Shown: piece by piece, positions 1 to 8,186 of the stretch
How positions within the stretch are numbered: position 1 is the first letter of the stretch
How the letters are laid out: every line of letters starts with the position of its first letter
NCBI RefSeq assembly: GCF_037622515.1
Contig: NZ_JBBJCN010000001.1
Span: 620,001-684,000, forward strand
DNA: 64,000 nucleotides
Direction: 5' to 3'
Origin: Paradesertivirga superstes
GTDB taxonomy: Bacteria; Bacteroidota; Bacteroidia; Sphingobacteriales; Sphingobacteriaceae
Notes under the pieces: generated by a model
What the model saw: the letters and a program-made list of their open reading frames with translations, nothing else
Told to the model about the DNA's origin: nothing
The model's database searches: none
Made by a program: the position numbers and the translations under genes

Positions 1-368
1 ACAGTAGAAAACCTTACGAATACCGGCGTTTCGGTCTCAGTATCATTTAAAAAAAGAGCTTTGGTCAAGCCCGCTTGTGATTTATAAAGCTTAAAAACAC
101 CATGCGCCCCTGAACCCCGTGCGTGTACTACGCGTTCGGGAATACGTTCGTGATCAAAATGTGTAATCTTTTCACGAAGGATAAAATCTTCCAGTAAGGA
201 TGGGCCCCGGTCTCCTGCTTTTAATGAATTCTGATCATCATTAATCTTAGTACCGGTATTCGTTGTCATTTTACTTCCCGAAGCATCCTCTTTGAACTGC
301 TCCAACTGACTGTTTTTTTCATTGCTGACTACTTCGTGGGGCTTATCAGCTTTTTTCTTTGTTGCCAT
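1..368 (-). CDS. Catalase, N-terminal part (partial at window edge)
   Basis: The reverse strand reads from ATG at 368 off the left edge. It would encode a haem catalase that converts hydrogen peroxide to water and oxygen. After a charged, low-complexity N-terminal extension of about 50 residues comes a segment containing DHERIPERVVHARGSGAHG. This is the conserved catalase block that carries the distal His (VHARGSGAHG), followed by FVRFSTV at the edge. The long N-terminal extension resembles large-subunit (KatE/HPII-type) clade-2 catalases, but the C-terminal domain that would decide this lies outside the window. The start is 14 nt downstream of the stop of the YciF-like gene, so the two are probably co-transcribed as a stress pair. 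Family assignment is strong; subclass is inference. Confidence 0.93.
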   Translation of the reverse strand, partial: MATKKKADKPHEVVSNEKNSQLEQFKEDASGSKMTTNTGTKINDDQNSLKAGDRGPSLLEDFILREKITHFDHERIPERVVHARGSGAHGVFKLYKSQAGLTKALFLNDTETETPVFVRFST

Positions 369-382
369 ACTATATGCTGTTT

Positions 383-937
383 TTAAGCTTCTTCTGCTGC
401 CAGGTAATTAATGTCGTTTTCGGCAACATCTGTCAATAACTCATCGGCTGTTTTTTCTTCTTTAAGGTTTTGATAAAGCAAATCAGCCACCGCGTCCAAA
501 CCCAGTGTCTTGGCCAGTTGGGTCAATCCTCCATAGGTGGCAATTTCGTAATGCTCTACTTTTTGAGAGGCGAGTATAATGCCTACGTCGCGGGTTGCTG
601 TTCCTGCTTCCGTACTTTCAATAATCCCCTCACCTTCCTTGGTAAGTCCTTCCATCGCATCGCATTTTTTGGCTGTGGGCTGCTCTCCCAATAAGTCAAA
701 TACCTGTTTTAAGCGATCAACATGGTTGTTTGTCTGCTGTAAATGATCAGTAATAGTACTTTTAAGTTTTTCTGAAGTGGCAGCTTCAATCATTTTAGGG
801 AGATTTTTCACCAAATGGTTCTCTGCCCAGTAAATGTCCATTATGCCATCTTTAAAAAGTTCAAGTAAGGCCGGATCTGTTTCCGGAGATGATTTGGTCT
901 TGAATTTAGGTTCTGTCCCGGTATCTTTCTTTTTCAT
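383..937 (-). CDS. YciF/YciE-type ferritin-like protein (DUF892)
   Basis: A 184-aa soluble protein. After a basic, disordered head of about 20 residues comes a four-helix ferritin-like DUF892 domain. Visible signatures are LFKDGIMDIYWAENHLVKNLPK, the Glu/His-containing helix with DHLQQTNNHVDRLKQVF, KCDAMEGL, and ASQKVEHYEIATYGGL, where the E/H pair is the expected di-metal ligand set. Members are induced by osmotic or oxidative stress in enteric bacteria; the exact biochemical role is unsettled. The catalase gene starts 14 nt downstream on the same strand, supporting a joint stress-response transcript. No TAnnTTTG box is obvious close to the start. Confidence 0.9.
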   Translation of the reverse strand: MKKKDTGTEPKFKTKSSPETDPALLELFKDGIMDIYWAENHLVKNLPKMIEAATSEKLKSTITDHLQQTNNHVDRLKQVFDLLGEQPTAKKCDAMEGLTKEGEGIIESTEAGTATRDVGIILASQKVEHYEIATYGGLTQLAKTLGLDAVADLLYQNLKEEKTADELLTDVAENDINYLAAEEA

Positions 938-1079
938 GGTAAATTAATTGATGTATAGACATATAATAAGGTATAAAACATCAACTTGTTTTTATTTTTC
1001 CAACCTTTATTTCTGCCTTTTCAGAATAGTTCAATTAAAGATTTTCAACAGGAATAAAGACAATTACCAGCTGAAAGAG

Positions 1080-1799
1080 CTATTTTATTTCTTTCAATAA
1101 AAAGTTCCTGTATTCAATTTTCATGGGCGGGCCGACGTGCACCTGCACGCCTATTAGTCCTTGCATCTTTCTGTTAGACAAATCATTGTCCGTAACTTCA
1201 GACATCAGCACATCATTAATATAATGTTTGATCGAATTTCCCTTCACCACAATATGCAAGGTATTCCAACCATCATAATTTATCGCTTTCAGCAATTCCG
1301 ATCTACTTCCGGTTGAATCGACAACTACCGGCGCTTTTCCAGTTTCAATAACTGTTTTTTGCCCGCGAACAGCCAGGAATTGCCTGCCCCTTTCTTCATA
1401 ATTCTGACCCGTATGCCTTGGATATCCCAGGTTATATTTGTCCTTTCCATCCAGATCAGCCTGGTAGCCCTTTAATGCGAAAGGTATACTATCGATACGA
1501 ACACTCCGGTAGTTCACACCGCTATTTCCTTTAGCTGAAATCTTGTAATCTGTTTTAAGTTCGAAATCTGCTGGCTGTGCTTTAGTATAAATCAGAAATG
1601 TATTCTGTTTGAGTATGGTCTCTGGTGTTATTTCGCCAATAAGCACCCCGTTTTCTACCCGCCAGTATTTTGGATCGCCTTCCCATCCATTCAGGGTTTT
1701 TCCATCGAAAATAGCTTTATACCCACTTAATTGCTTTGTGCTGCTGCAGGCAAAAGCAGCAAGTATGATTACAGATAGTAAGAACCGGAATATATTCAT
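1080..1799 (-). CDS. DUF1080 (3-keto-disaccharide hydrolase-like) lipoprotein
   Basis: A 239-aa secreted protein. Residues 1-18 form a signal peptide ending in the lipobox LAAFAC, so Cys18 is predicted to be lipidated and the protein held in the periplasm or outer membrane. The rest is one concanavalin-like DUF1080 domain: it opens with YKAIFDGKTLNGWEGDPKYWRVENGVL and includes SGNSGVNYRS-type and WNTLHIVVKGNSIKHYING-like blocks, a standard layout for this family. Family members include hydrolases acting on 3-keto-glycosides, but many are uncharacterised and no substrate can be read here. It stands alone; neighbours give no pathway clue. Confidence 0.85.
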   Translation of the reverse strand: MNIFRFLLSVIILAAFACSSTKQLSGYKAIFDGKTLNGWEGDPKYWRVENGVLIGEITPETILKQNTFLIYTKAQPADFELKTDYKISAKGNSGVNYRSVRIDSIPFALKGYQADLDGKDKYNLGYPRHTGQNYEERGRQFLAVRGQKTVIETGKAPVVVDSTGSRSELLKAINYDGWNTLHIVVKGNSIKHYINDVLMSEVTDNDLSNRKMQGLIGVQVHVGPPMKIEYRNFLLKEIK

Positions 1800-1947
1800 A
1801 AAAGACTATTGTTTAGAGGCGATTAACCGCCCTGATGCTGGTTACAGAAGACATATGCAACACATTTAAAGGTAGAATAAGAAAAAGAAATAATGCTGTA
1901 TCAAATCTGTTGCGAAAAAGTGTCGTTGAAATTTTTTGAGGTAACGC

Positions 1948-2724
1948 TTACCACTTAATCAGAAAATCCGGCTTTGGTTTTAAATCGAGATAAGGATAGG
2001 TAACCTTTGATAAATATAATCCCTGAGGATGGGCGGGCTCAAGCCTTAATGGAGTCCTTTTTGTAATAAGATAATTCTCAAATTCATCCACACTCAAGTT
2101 TCCGCTGCCTATTTTCAAAAGCTTTCCCATAAGTATGCGGATCATCCTGCCTAAAAACCGATTAGAGGAAATTTGAAAACGAAACCGGTCACCGCTTGAA
2201 TTAGCATAAAACGTTGCTGAAGAAACATGACAAATAGTATGCTCATTTTTAGCGGGAGATTTGCAAAAAGCAGCATAATCGGAGTATAGTGGGAGTATCC
2301 GGGCAGCCAGATTCATTTTATCCATATCCAGATGCTTGTCTAGATACAAGGAACTAAACCCATTTAAAAAAGGATCTTTATAGGTATGAATAAGGTAGTC
2401 ATATTGGCGCTGAATGGCGTCGAATCGGGCATGTGGCAGGCCTTCCATGGTAACGATGTCGAACACGGCTATATCAGGCGGTAAAATTTTATTGAGACGA
2501 AACTTTAGATCAAAATTCCATTCTTCTTTAAAATCTGTATGAAAAAAGAACTGGCTGGCGTGTACCCCGGCATCTGTCCGGCCGCATCCGTTAATCTTAA
2601 CCGGAAATTTAACTATCTGGGAGAGTGCAGTTTCAATGACTTGCTGAACGGTTACTACACTTGCGTGCTTTTGCCAGCCGCAATAATTTGCACCGTTGTA
2701 TCCGATATGAAAGAAATAACGCAA
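1948..2724 (-). CDS. truA: tRNA pseudouridine(38-40) synthase TruA
   Basis: A 258-aa cytoplasmic enzyme that isomerises uridine to pseudouridine in the anticodon stem-loop of tRNAs. The opening IGYNGANYCGWQ and the motif GRTDAGVHA (about residues 47-55, catalytic Asp in RTDAGV) are diagnostic; the C-terminal part contains FLGRMIRILMGKLLKIG. The start codon is TTG at 2724-2722, because no ATG lies nearby in frame and homologues begin at this point (MRYFFHIGYNG-like). A TATCTTTG -7 box on the minus strand (2750-2743) lies 18 nt upstream of this TTG, which supports the start. The length is usual for TruA. It is followed, beyond a gap, by the unrelated DUF1080 gene. Confidence 0.93.
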   Translation of the reverse strand: MRYFFHIGYNGANYCGWQKHASVVTVQQVIETALSQIVKFPVKINGCGRTDAGVHASQFFFHTDFKEEWNFDLKFRLNKILPPDIAVFDIVTMEGLPHARFDAIQRQYDYLIHTYKDPFLNGFSSLYLDKHLDMDKMNLAARILPLYSDYAAFCKSPAKNEHTICHVSSATFYANSSGDRFRFQISSNRFLGRMIRILMGKLLKIGSGNLSVDEFENYLITKRTPLRLEPAHPQGLYLSKVTYPYLDLKPKPDFLIKW

Positions 2725-2742
2725 TTAGCCCTGTTTTTTAAG

Positions 2743-2750
2743 CAAAGATA
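2743..2750 (-). promoter_or_regulatory. Putative truA -7 box TATCTTTG
   Basis: On the minus strand, 2750-2743 reads TATCTTTG, a perfect match to the Bacteroidota -7 consensus TAnnTTTG. It lies 18 nt upstream of the TTG start of truA. No clear -33 TTTG was identified, so this is a half-supported promoter. Confidence 0.5.
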
Positions 2751-2818
2751 CATTATGGAATCTTGGCATAAGACGCTGGAGAAAATGTTATTTAAGGTAA
2801 AAAACATAAGCACACGAA

Positions 2819-4258
2819 TTACACCTTTACCGTTTTCCAGCTCCCCCGGTTAAACAGCCACAGGGTAAACAGCCCCACCGATGTTTCGGAAATAAACACG
2901 CCCCAGAACACCCCTGATTGCTGCCAGCCAAGAGTAATTGCCAGGTAATACGATAATGGTATTTGTATGAGCCAGAAAAATACCAGGTTTATTTTAGTTG
3001 GAGTTTTAGTATCACCGGCTCCGTTGAACGCTGATGTTGATACCATCCACCACCCATATACAAAATAGGAAAAGGAAAGGATGCGAAGCCATTCGGCACC
3101 AATGGCTATAACCTTAGGATCGTTTGTAAAAATGCGCATCAGTGAATCATTCCAGAAAAAATACACTATGGACACCCCAACTAAGAAAATCATATTGCAG
3201 GCACCAGTTTTCCACACCGCAGACTCAGCACGATCTGGATTTCCGGCACCCAGATTTTGTCCGACCAGGGTTGCCGCTGCATTTGATAGCCCCCACGCGG
3301 GCATCATGGTAAACATCATAATCCGAATGGCGATGGTAGCGCCCGCCACTGCTTCACTGCCTATTTCGGCCAGTATACGCATCAAAAAAATCCATGAAGT
3401 CATTGCCACAATCATTTGTCCGATACCACCCAACGAGGTGCGAAGGATGTTGAGCATACTCTTTGTATGCAAATAAAGCTGTTTAGATTTTGCCTGAATG
3501 TGTTTTCCGCCTTTAAAAAGGATCCAAAGTTGGGTTAATACGCCTGTCCCTCGACCAATATTAGTGGCAATGGCAGCTCCTCCTATTCCTAAAGCCGGAA
3601 TTGGCCCCCAACCATTGATAAGCACAGGGCATAAAACGATGTTAATTCCGTTGGAAATCCAAAGGATGCGCATGGCAATTGCGGCATCTCCAGCTCCGCG
3701 AAAAATGGCATTAATTACAAACAAGAGCATGATGACCATATTTCCACCAAGCATCCATTGCGTATAATGGTAACCATGTTCTATAGACCATTGGTCGGCA
3801 CCCATCATTGTAAGCAGTTCTTTTGCAAAGAAAATTCCGGCGACTGAAAAAGGTACAGAAGCCAGTATTGCAAGAAAGATGGACTGAATGGCTGAAGTGC
3901 CGGCCTCTTCTCTCTTTTTTTCGCCAATTCTACGGGCGATGATGGCCGTAACTGCCGTTGCTAGCCCCATGGCAATGGAGTACAAAAGAAACAGATAGGT
4001 TTCGGTAAGCCCGACAGTTGCTACAGCCGAAGCACCCAGCTTGGAGACAAAGTAAATATCGACTACGGCAAACGTCGATTCCATTACCAGTTCCAAAATC
4101 ATAGGCACAGCCAACAAGAAAATGGCCTTTTTCATGGAAATTTGGGTATAATCAGCTTCGGTACCCCTTATGGCGTTTTTAAGTTCCTGCCATATTGAAG
4201 TTTTCCGTTTAGGGATAACCGATTCCACTGCCAAATTTGTATTTTCAGTTTCTTTCAT
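2819..4258 (-). CDS. MATE family multidrug efflux transporter
   Basis: A 479-aa inner-membrane antiporter that would export cationic drugs or metabolites using a Na+ or H+ gradient. After a polar N-terminus of about 40 residues there are about 12 hydrophobic segments in two MATE halves. The first half opens with AIFLLAVPMILELVMESTFAVVDIYFVSKLGASAVATVGLTE, a classic MatE signature (quoted only to place it: residues about 44-86). The second half contains GAVFRGAGDAA-like IFRGAGDAAIAMR and SAFNGAGDTKTPTKI, the paired GAGD motifs of the family. Substrate cannot be predicted. Downstream, after about 90 nt, lies truA; no operon is evident. Confidence 0.92.
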   Translation of the reverse strand: MKETENTNLAVESVIPKRKTSIWQELKNAIRGTEADYTQISMKKAIFLLAVPMILELVMESTFAVVDIYFVSKLGASAVATVGLTETYLFLLYSIAMGLATAVTAIIARRIGEKKREEAGTSAIQSIFLAILASVPFSVAGIFFAKELLTMMGADQWSIEHGYHYTQWMLGGNMVIMLLFVINAIFRGAGDAAIAMRILWISNGINIVLCPVLINGWGPIPALGIGGAAIATNIGRGTGVLTQLWILFKGGKHIQAKSKQLYLHTKSMLNILRTSLGGIGQMIVAMTSWIFLMRILAEIGSEAVAGATIAIRIMMFTMMPAWGLSNAAATLVGQNLGAGNPDRAESAVWKTGACNMIFLVGVSIVYFFWNDSLMRIFTNDPKVIAIGAEWLRILSFSYFVYGWWMVSTSAFNGAGDTKTPTKINLVFFWLIQIPLSYYLAITLGWQQSGVFWGVFISETSVGLFTLWLFNRGSWKTVKV

Positions 4259-4781
4259 AAACCCTGAATGTTTTCAACAATAGAGATTTAATATTGCGGA
4301 ATATTTTTCTTGACTTCGTGTTTTTTGGTTACATAAAAGTAAGGAACAAAAGTTTATTTACTATGGGTATTAATGACAAAAAGGGGGGGGATCTGCGACA
4401 AGTTTTGTAAAATTATCATCAGGATAATGTCTCCCGGTGCGACAAACCTTAATTAGGATTTTGTAGATTCTTTTATTATTTCAACCGCGGAGAATTTTTT
4501 ACATAGTAATAAATTGAATTGAAAAGCACCTTTTGCCTCTGTGGCAAAAGCGGCCCTGCTGTATCTGCAAGTCCTCGCTTTTTAAGCCCAGGCTCAGGGG
4601 CTTTTCAAAACGCTGCGGGCTTTCCGTACCATCAGGTTTATGGTCAAAGCCTAAGTTCTATGGATATTTCCCAGCACCTTATCAGAGAGTAACTCAATTA
4701 AATTGAGGTGAGCTGGAAGGAGTAATACCGAAGGTTACATTTGTAGTATTCTTGTATTAAAGATATAAACCAACCATACTT
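4259..4781. other. 523-bp intergenic region with hairpins, no gene
   Basis: I see no coding region. It contains a run of eight G (4381-4388), an 8-bp stem with a 5-nt loop at 4530-4550 (CTTTTGCC/GGCAAAAG), and a short palindrome CTCAATTAAATTGAG at 4693-4707. The middle (about 4555-4640) is GC-richer than its flanks and resembles degenerate intergenic repeat material common in this phylum. The end carries the -7 box of the next gene. Confidence 0.6.
4736..4743 (+). promoter_or_regulatory. -7 box TACATTTG upstream of the DUF4349 gene
   Basis: TACATTTG matches TAnnTTTG exactly and lies 38 nt before the ATG at 4782. The only TTG upstream (4703-4705) is about 30 nt away, further than the usual 19-21, so the -33 element is unclear. 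Confidence 0.5.
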
Positions 4782-5630
4782 ATGAAAACCTTAAAATATG
4801 CTGTTTTTTTAATCCCCCTTGCATTAATCTATTCATGCAATAGCAATCATTCTGAAAAAGAATTGTTGAACACCGCCGCGGACACTGTATCTGCGAGTGG
4901 TTTAACAGGCGACGCTGTAATGCTGATCAAAACAGCTAGTATAGACTTTAAAGTAAACAATGTATTTGACAGTGCTAAACGTATAGCAAACACAGCCCGA
5001 AGCATGAACGGAGTCATCATCAATCGGCATATAGAATCCATTGACGAGAATAGCAAACGGCTGGAAATTTCTGATGATTCTGTACAGGTAATAAGCTCCT
5101 ATATCATCAGGGCGAATATGCTGGTGCGAGTACCAACGGCAAAACTGGACCAGTTTATTGAAGAAGTTTCTGCCACTGCAGCTTATATTCAAAACAGCCA
5201 GCTACACATTGAAGATAAGAGCCTGGACTATTTATCCGCAGAGATGAAGAAACAGAACCGCCGGCAGCTCTTAAAAAATGAGGCTGGAAAAAACCATAAA
5301 ACAGATGAAACTATTACCCTTGCTGACCAGACAGATCAGCTGATTGAGCAACAGATTCAGAATAAAAAAATCGACGCCGATGTGAATTACAGTACCATTC
5401 AGCTTAGCTTTTTCCAGAATGCATTAATTAGAAGCGAAGTTGTGGCCAACAATAAGCTTTCCGACTATCGCTTACCTTTCGCAAAAAGTATGAACAATGC
5501 CTTTTTTAATGGCTGGAATTATTTCTTAACTTTTATTATCGCAATAGCAAATCTATGGATGTTTATTGTGGCGGGTATTATGGTGGTATTTAGCTATAGA
5601 TATTATAAGGTGAGGAAAGCGGGGAGCTAG
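4782..5630 (+). CDS. DUF4349 domain lipoprotein with C-terminal membrane anchor
   Basis: A 282-aa envelope protein. A signal peptide ends in the lipobox LIYSC (Cys19). The DUF4349 core spans about residues 45-270: it begins with MLIKTASIDFKVNNVFDS, contains MLVRVPTAKLDQFIEEVS, and is followed by an amphipathic, coiled-coil-like helix (LDYLSAEMKKQNRRQLLKNE) and the strand VNYSTIQLSFFQ. A hydrophobic segment near residues 245-272 anchors the C-terminus, with a basic tail (RYYKVRKAGS). Function of the family is unknown; it is widespread in Bacteroidota and Firmicutes. A TAnnTTTG box upstream suggests its own promoter. It is monocistronic. Confidence 0.85.
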   Translation: MKTLKYAVFLIPLALIYSCNSNHSEKELLNTAADTVSASGLTGDAVMLIKTASIDFKVNNVFDSAKRIANTARSMNGVIINRHIESIDENSKRLEISDDSVQVISSYIIRANMLVRVPTAKLDQFIEEVSATAAYIQNSQLHIEDKSLDYLSAEMKKQNRRQLLKNEAGKNHKTDETITLADQTDQLIEQQIQNKKIDADVNYSTIQLSFFQNALIRSEVVANNKLSDYRLPFAKSMNNAFFNGWNYFLTFIIAIANLWMFIVAGIMVVFSYRYYKVRKAGS

Positions 5631-5902
5631 AAAAAAACGCTGCAAAAGAAAGATAGCTAAAGACCTACGAAGAACCAAAAAGGTCATATCTAAACCCGGG
5701 CGTCGCTGATACCTGCCTGGTGAATAAGGCCTCGTGCAGTATGAGCAAGGCATGGGACTACAGAACCTACCAAACCTGGACTCCTTTTTCAAACTAATTC
5801 TTACTGATGCTCTAATTTGAAAAGCTCCACCATTCGACAGGTTCAGGGTGACGGATGCCCCCTTCGCACCTTACTCAAAATTGTTTTTTAATTTTTCATT
5901 TT
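5631..5902. other. Intergenic stretch before the pheA leader, no gene
   Basis: No coding region is supported. At about 5833-5852 it carries CATTCGACAGGTTCAGGGTG, which resembles a short dispersed intergenic sequence I recall (TTCGACAAGCTCAGGGTGAC-like) from many bacterial genomes; only one copy is visible here. Confidence 0.45.
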
Positions 5903-5934
5903 TTTGTTTGAATTAATTTAAAGTGTTACATTTG
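5903..5934 (+). promoter_or_regulatory. Promoter of the pheA-aro transcript (TTTG-N20-TACATTTG)
   Basis: TTTG at 5903-5906 and TACATTTG at 5927-5934 are separated by exactly 20 nt. This is the Bacteroidota primary sigma promoter architecture (-33 TTTG, -7 TAnnTTTG). Transcription would start near 5940, about 10 nt before the leader-peptide ATG at 5951. Confidence 0.8.
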
Positions 5935-5950
5935 CACATCAAATTAGAAA

Positions 5951-6001
5951 ATGCAACACATCAACACATATTATTTCGGATACTTTTACTATTACCAGTA
6001 A
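5951..6001 (+). CDS. Tyr/Phe-rich attenuation leader peptide
   Basis: A 16-codon ORF encodes MQHINTYYFGYFYYYQ. It has six Tyr and two Phe in its last ten codons. It lies between a strong promoter and a mutually exclusive hairpin set, directly upstream of genes for aromatic amino acid synthesis. This composition is what ribosome-mediated attenuation by charged tRNA-Tyr/tRNA-Phe needs: slow translation of the Tyr/Phe run would report aromatic amino acid shortage. The stop codon (5999-6001) lies two bases before the first arm of the antiterminator. It is too short to be scored as a gene by usual tools. Function is inferred from position and sequence. Confidence 0.88.
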   Translation: MQHINTYYFGYFYYYQ

Positions 6002-6003
6002 GA

Positions 6004-6077
6004 GCCGGGACTGATATGTTTTGAAACAAAAAGAACTATATACAGAGTCCCGGCCCAACAGCCGGGACTTTTTTTTT
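6004..6077 (+). promoter_or_regulatory. Transcription attenuator: antiterminator/terminator of pheA operon
   Basis: Three exact 9-nt arms are present: A 6004-6012 GCCGGGACT, B 6046-6054 AGTCCCGGC, C 6061-6069 GCCGGGACT. A-B pairing gives an antiterminator (33-nt loop). B-C pairing gives a terminator (6-nt loop) followed by a T run at 6069-6077. A ribosome reaching the leader stop codon would cover A and let B-C terminate. A ribosome stalled early in the Tyr/Phe codons would leave A free to pair with B and allow read-through into pheA, whose ATG is 5 nt after the T run. Confidence 0.87.
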
Positions 6078-6081
6078 AATC

Positions 6082-6912
6082 ATGGAGAAGAAAAGGGTAG
6101 CAATTCAGGGCATTAAAGCATCGTTTCACGAAGAAGCTGCAATAAAGTTTTTCGGTGAAGATATTGACACGGTTGAGTGCAATAGCTTCAAACAAACCTG
6201 CGAGGCTTTGAAAAACAAGGAAGCTGATTATGCGGTGATGGCTATAGAAAATTCTATTGCCGGAAGCTTGCTTCCTAACTATACTCTCTTACGCGATTAT
6301 CATTTTACGATAATAGGCGAGGCTTACTTACATATCCAGCTAAATTTGCTTGCTCTTCCGGGAGTAAGATTCGAAGATATAAAGAATGTGGAGTCTCATC
6401 CGATTGCCATTCGCCAGTGCGATGATTTCTTTAATGAATATCCGCATTTAAATGTGGTTGAAAGTTCTGATACAGCGGCATGTGCCAAACGAATCCAGGA
6501 TGAGCAATTAAGAGATACAGCTGCTATTGCCAATAAATTAGCTTCGCAGGTTTATGGTCTGGAGATTATGGAACGGCGGATAGAAACGAATAAAAAGAAT
6601 TATACCCGTTTCCTGATTCTAACAGATAATAAAGATATTGTTATTGACGATGCCAACAAGGCATCCATATCTTTCCAGGTAACTGACGAAGTAGGCTCCC
6701 TGGTTAAGGTGCTCAATATCTTTGCAGAGCATAATATCAATATGAGTAAGGTGCAATCCATGCCGGTTTTGGGAAAACGCAATCAGTATAACTTTTATAT
6801 CGATCTGGAATTTTCATCTCATAAAGAGTATCAGGAAGCTATCCGCAAAGCACTGCGCTATACAGTAAATTTTGCGATAATGGGTGAGTATAAGAAAAAT
6901 GACTCCGTTTAA
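6082..6912 (+). CDS. pheA: Prephenate dehydratase (monofunctional, with ACT domain)
   Basis: A 276-aa cytoplasmic enzyme that decarboxylates and dehydrates prephenate to phenylpyruvate, the committed step to Phe. The PDT domain (about 1-180) shows AIENSIAGS, ESHPIAIRQC, ESSDTAACAK and TRFLIL, all catalytic-site blocks. The ACT regulatory domain (about 190-270) contains DEVGSLVKVLNIFAEHNINMSKVQSMP; the usual ESRP of enteric ACT domains is QSMP here, so Phe binding may differ. It lacks a fused chorismate mutase, which is supplied by the downstream aroG fusion. It starts 5 nt after the attenuator T run. It is first in the pheA-aroG/CM-aroA-aroC cluster. Confidence 0.95.
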   Translation: MEKKRVAIQGIKASFHEEAAIKFFGEDIDTVECNSFKQTCEALKNKEADYAVMAIENSIAGSLLPNYTLLRDYHFTIIGEAYLHIQLNLLALPGVRFEDIKNVESHPIAIRQCDDFFNEYPHLNVVESSDTAACAKRIQDEQLRDTAAIANKLASQVYGLEIMERRIETNKKNYTRFLILTDNKDIVIDDANKASISFQVTDEVGSLVKVLNIFAEHNINMSKVQSMPVLGKRNQYNFYIDLEFSSHKEYQEAIRKALRYTVNFAIMGEYKKNDSV

Positions 6913-6923
6913 TTCAAAAGTGA

Positions 6924-6940
6924 AAAGTAAAAAATCAAAA
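6924..6940. repeat. 17-bp A-rich word shared with 22333-22349
   Basis: AAAGTAAAAAATCAAAA occurs identically at 6924-6940 and 22333-22349. The same kind of word occurs inverted as T-rich tracts before the tmRNA (about 16911-16957). This looks like a low-complexity intergenic repeat family of this genome. Confidence 0.55.
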
Positions 6941-7076
6941 AAGCATAGCCGTACAAAAAGCCAAAAAAATTAAACAAACAGAACAAATAGCATTACAAAT
7001 AATATATACAATAAGTCGATTTACTATACGTGGAAATTTTGACTTTTAAATTTTGAATTTTTAATTTATCAAAAGT

Positions 7077-8186
7077 ATGAAACTGAACCTCAACATAGAG
7101 CCACTAAGCAACTGGCTAACAACAACCCACCAGCCTCTTGTAATCGGAGGTCCTTGCAGTGCAGAAACAGAAGATCAATTGTTGGCAACTGCTCATTTAT
7201 TAGCCAAAACCGGAAAAATCTCTGTTTTAAGAGCTGGTATCTGGAAACCTCGTACCCGTCCGGGAGAGTTTGAAGGTATCGGAAGCATCGGTTTAGAATG
7301 GTTAAATCGTGCTAAAAAAGAAACAGGTTTACCTATTACGGTAGAAGTAGCCAATGCTAAGCATGTGGAAGAAGCCTTAAAAGCCGGTGTAGACATTCTA
7401 TGGGTAGGTGCGCGTTCGACAGTGAATCCATTTACAATCCAGGAAATTGCTGATGCGCTAAAAGGCGTTGACATCCCGGTAATGGTAAAAAACCCGGTTA
7501 ATCCTGATTTGCAATTATGGATCGGTGCACTTGAACGTATTAACCAGGCTGGTATCACTAAACTGGCTGCTATTTCCCGCGGATTCTCTTCTTTCGAAAA
7601 ATCAGCATTCCGTAATGAGCCAATGTGGGAACTTACTATTCAATTAAAAACCCTTTGTCCGGAATTGCCTATCATTTGCGATCCAAGTCATATTTGCGGT
7701 AACCGCGATCTTATTCCTTACATTTCTCAAAAAGCATTAGACTTAGAAATGGATGGATTAATGATCGAATCACATATAGATCCTTCAGTAGCATGGACAG
7801 ATGCAAAACAGCAGTTAACTCCTGCGGCTTTATCTGAAATGATCGATCATTTAACTATCCGCCAGCCAGAGCCTAAAAATCCTGCTGTTTTAGATAAATT
7901 GGCCGAATTACGTAAGCAAATCGATAAGCTAGACGATCAGATCATTCAAAAAATGTCTGAAAGAATGGCAATCGTTGATAAAATTGGTGAGTACAAAAGA
8001 GATAACAATATCACTATTTTACAGCTTAACCGTTGGGATGAAGTGATCACTAAACGTGCCAGCTTTGCTAAAGCATTGAAACTGGATGAGACGTTCACAA
8101 CCAAAATGCTTGAATTGATTCACGCTGAATCTATCCGCAAGCAAACTGAAATTATGAATGCTACAGAAGCTTTAGAACAAAAATAA
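7077..8186 (+). CDS. Bifunctional DAHP synthase / chorismate mutase
   Basis: A 369-aa two-domain enzyme. Residues about 1-265 are a class Iβ-type DAHP synthase (condenses PEP and erythrose-4-phosphate). Blocks seen are VIGGPCSAET, LRAGIWKPRTRPGEFEG, VGARSTVNPF, VMVKNPVNPD, ISRGFSS, ICDPSHICGNRD and MIESHIDPSVAWTDAKQQLTP. Residues about 275-360 are an AroQ-type chorismate mutase (LAELRKQIDKLDDQIIQKMSERM, KIGEYKRDNNI, LNRWDEVI). It therefore feeds the shikimate pathway at entry and at the chorismate branch to prephenate. The aroA ATG follows immediately after its stop codon, so translation is likely coupled. No tyrA lies in this cluster. Confidence 0.94.
   Translation: MKLNLNIEPLSNWLTTTHQPLVIGGPCSAETEDQLLATAHLLAKTGKISVLRAGIWKPRTRPGEFEGIGSIGLEWLNRAKKETGLPITVEVANAKHVEEALKAGVDILWVGARSTVNPFTIQEIADALKGVDIPVMVKNPVNPDLQLWIGALERINQAGITKLAAISRGFSSFEKSAFRNEPMWELTIQLKTLCPELPIICDPSHICGNRDLIPYISQKALDLEMDGLMIESHIDPSVAWTDAKQQLTPAALSEMIDHLTIRQPEPKNPAVLDKLAELRKQIDKLDDQIIQKMSERMAIVDKIGEYKRDNNITILQLNRWDEVITKRASFAKALKLDETFTTKMLELIHAESIRKQTEIMNATEALEQK

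Noticed and set aside
5553..5792. Minus-strand 79-codon frame overlapping the DUF4349 gene end
   Set aside because: Overlaps a well-supported gene and lacks protein-like composition.
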